Both the position numbers and the translations under genes were made by a program. The notes below the pieces were generated by a model that did not search any database, was not told the origin of the DNA, and saw only the letters and a list, made by a program, of their open reading frames with translations. DNA of 64,000 nucleotides from Rhodocollybia butyracea (lineage: Eukaryota; Basidiomycota; Agaricomycetes; Agaricales; Omphalotaceae). The stretch is taken from positions 62,001 to 126,000 of the forward strand of contig JADNRY010000045.1 of assembly GCA_015501585.1 (NCBI GenBank). The letters run 5' to 3'. Positions 61,899 to 64,000 of this stretch are shown in pieces (within the stretch, counting starts at the first letter, position 1; each line of letters begins with the position of its first letter).

Positions 61899-62654
61899 GA
61901 TAGCAGATGTAATCCCAAGTTGACTTTTTATACCGCATACCCTCCTGGGCCCAAGATTTTTGATAATTCCAATCCCACCCAACCTTCAGGCAGTATATAT
62001 ATATTACCCGCTCTCTTGCATCAGCCCCCATATATCGTTGATTCATTATCAGTGAACATAGTTAAATAACATTTGACTGAAATTGGTCTACTCAGTGTAC
62101 ATGAAAGCGCTCTAAACACAAATTTTGCACATTACATGTGATTCTGCCATCTGTGCTCGCCATCCTTGCCATCACCGGTGTAAAGAAAATATTTTTTATA
62201 TATCTCAAATATTATATATTATGGCTGAGCGCGGTGAGACGTGGGTGGACTGGAACGTACAGCGCTGGAAGAGGCTGGGAGTCGCTGGAAACGGCTCTGA
62301 TAACGTCTCCAGCTCACCCACGTTTTGCTCACGATTTTTTCAGTGGCAAACTTCAAGTAAGGGCCAAGGCTGTGTCAGGTCTAGCGCACGAAACGAGACG
62401 AAACGAGCCTTGATCCACAGCCAAACCTAAAATAAACTATAAAAAGCAACATGTGGATGAAAACATTTCAGCAGTTCTGCCGGTTCAGTCCTCCTCACCA
62501 GTCACTTGAATACAAATTGCTGGTCAATCTGTGTTCATCGCAATATTTCTTTACACAATCTTTAACATGCGTTCCGTTCTTCTCTTTATTGTCATAGCGA
62601 GCTCATTGCTTAAGGAGATTGTTTTTGTAACCATAGATTCCGCATACACTTCAA
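61899..62654. other. Intergenic (755 bp)
   Basis: Downstream of the tRNA and of the last membrane-protein gene. The stretch near 62125-62185 is a degenerate copy of 61605-61670 (both contain TTCTGTGCTCACCATCC-like or TCTGTGCTCGCCATCC sequence followed by CGGTGTA). No gene is seen. Confidence 0.45.
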
Positions 62655-64000
62655 CTAAACACTGTACGCTCGTCTTCTACAACGTTCATTTGCTGTTCCT
62701 GACAGTCCAATCGCACTTTCCTCATCTTCTTCACTCTCAACAACGCTAGCAACTTCCTCCCGCCGCTTTTTTATAACCCTTCTCCAATTCCCTACAACCT
62801 CCGCGCCATACATCAACACACCAATAACTGCCGTGAATGAGGCGAGAGTCTGTCCATACGTCCACGAAGAACCATTGCTAACAACGGTACCAGCCTGAGA
62901 ATTCATAGATATCGTCTTTTCCGTGGATATAACAAGAAAAAAAATCGGAGTTGAATTCGCCACGACGAAAACAAGCATGATCAGTCTGTAGGATGTCGTT
63001 GAGGGTTCAAGTGTTGGAAAAAAGGCCAAGATAGCATCGTGTTCACCAGCGCTGGTCGTAGTAAATCTGTGGGTACGACGATGATACATATGCATTGCTA
63101 TGCGCGGGAAAGCAACACCGAAGAGATAAATCGTTGTTGAGACAAGCGTTCCAGCCGCAAGTGGAATCATTCGGATGATTATTAGAGAGGGCACGATAAG
63201 ATTGGCCGGACCAAGGAGGGGCACCAAGGGAGTACCGAGGTAAAATATCAAAGAGATGATTTTGATAGACAGAGACGCCTCAACGCGTATCTGGTGGAAT
63301 ACCCAATAGAGTGTCTTAGTCACACATTCCGATTCTTGATTCGAGCCTCCATCAGTCATCATATACCCGCTAAATGTATGAAGAAACGTCGCCGAAATCC
63401 AAAACCAAAGTCCAAACCCAAGGATCATCACCATCTGTATGAAACCCAGCCCAAATACATCGAAAAACTGGATCGTCCACGAGACTAATTTCGATTGTTC
63501 TTGTTTTCGGTCTCTCGTCTCCATCTTTGCGACTACCGCTCCCATACGAAACAGGGCGAACCCCGCTCCAGCCATGTTATTGAGTAGTGTCAAGTTGAGA
63601 ACAATGAGTGCATGGTAGGGCGAGAGACCTGTATCAGAGGTGATGAACGCTCCATCTAGGATCGCGCTCGCGACGATTGCTGAGCCTACGAGGAATAAGG
63701 ATCGTTCGAGTGCCTTCGCCGATTCAAAATAGTGGGGGTTATCTTCTAGGTATTCAAGATATTTAAGATATTTCTCAAGTTGCTCTTCGTCTTCCTCGGT
63801 CTGTGCGTTTTTCCCAGAATTAGAGCGAGAACCAGCGCTATCCCCACTTATAATTGAAGCAGAACTAGAACGAGCACTGCGTCGAGAAGAATGCGCCTCC
63901 GAGGCAATGGATTTAGATTCTAGCTGGTCTTCGCCGAAAACGTCCGTAACCATCTCAGGAAGAACGGCATTGAACATCTTGACGAAGATTTTCGCTGTGA
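62655..64000 (-). CDS. Multi-pass membrane protein, 5' end beyond the window
   Basis: One long open frame runs from the window edge to the stop at 62655. The first Met inside is at 63977 (MFNAVLPEMVTDVFGEDQLE), but the frame continues open and coding-looking upstream (TAKIFVK), so the true start lies outside. A Ser-rich, Glu-rich hydrophilic part is followed by about eight hydrophobic segments (LERSLFLVGSAIVASAILDG, GLGFIQMVMILGFGLWFWI, IKIISLIFYLGTPLVPLL, YRLIMLVFVVANSTPIFFLV). The tail is charged (NWRRVIKKRREEVASVVESE). Apparently no introns in the visible 1.3 kb, unlike most genes here. I recognise no family. Confidence 0.7.
   Translation of the reverse strand, partial: TAKIFVKMFNAVLPEMVTDVFGEDQLESKSIASEAHSSRRSARSSSASIISGDSAGSRSNSGKNAQTEEDEEQLEKYLKYLEYLEDNPHYFESAKALERSLFLVGSAIVASAILDGAFITSDTGLSPYHALIVLNLTLLNNMAGAGFALFRMGAVVAKMETRDRKQEQSKLVSWTIQFFDVFGLGFIQMVMILGFGLWFWISATFLHTFSGYMMTDGGSNQESECVTKTLYWVFHQIRVEASLSIKIISLIFYLGTPLVPLLGPANLIVPSLIIIRMIPLAAGTLVSTTIYLFGVAFPRIAMHMYHRRTHRFTTTSAGEHDAILAFFPTLEPSTTSYRLIMLVFVVANSTPIFFLVISTEKTISMNSQAGTVVSNGSSWTYGQTLASFTAVIGVLMYGAEVVGNWRRVIKKRREEVASVVESEEDEESAIGLSGTANERCRRRAYSV

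Overview
The window looks like nuclear DNA of a mushroom-forming basidiomycete (Agaricomycetes). Genes are broken by many short GT-AG introns of about 50-60 nt. Several families typical of mushroom genomes are present: an F-box/LRR protein opening with a CSSCGG motif, a Mug135-like protein, an MLKL-like helical domain fused to a kinase, and a MYND protein of the mushroom type. Housekeeping genes (KGD2, NAP1, ATP15, DML1/Misato, an intron-containing tRNA-Asn) confirm a eukaryotic chromosome. I see no intact transposon, CRISPR array or rRNA.

Layout. 0-12.3 kb is a duplication mosaic around KGD2 (E2 of 2-oxoglutarate dehydrogenase, minus strand). It holds an intact Mug135-like gene, two decayed copies and one inverted exon fragment of it, three truncated KGD2 fragments, and three copies (two tandem, one decayed and inverted) of a small secreted protein. 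An F-box gene whose C-terminus runs into a CCT/AGG microsatellite is also there. 12.8-17.3 kb carries two secreted-protein genes on the minus strand: a pectin methylesterase and a large Ser-rich cell-surface-like protein. 18.0-20.3 kb carries cytosine deaminase and NAP1 on the plus strand. 20.7-26.8 kb holds minus-strand metabolic genes: a TauD-type dioxygenase, a polytopic membrane protein and two unrelated GNAT acetyltransferases. 26.8-32.8 kb is gene-poor and has only low-confidence relics and a perfect hairpin. 32.8-40.1 kb has two paralogous AKR7-type reductases flanking ATP15, then an MFS sugar transporter. 41.6-59.6 kb is a minus-strand series: FHA protein, MYND protein, DML1, a WOPR (Gti1/Pac2) regulator and a very large MLKL-like/kinase fusion. 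61.8 kb has tRNA-Asn, and the window ends inside a membrane-protein gene.

How the genes relate. There is no operon logic; genes are independent units. The clear local relations are duplication (KGD2/Mug135, secreted pair, AKR7 pair) and divergent promoters (AKR7-1/ATP15, secreted protein/cytosine deaminase). Pectinesterase, sugar transporter, cytosine deaminase and TauD dioxygenase are individually consistent with nutrient scavenging from plant material; this is inference.

A recurring oddity: six apparent one-base frameshifts in five otherwise well-preserved genes, four of them in homopolymer runs of 5-6 bases. This suggests sequence or assembly indels rather than five independent pseudogenes. 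Exon boundaries below were read by eye from splice signals and family resemblance, without alignment software.
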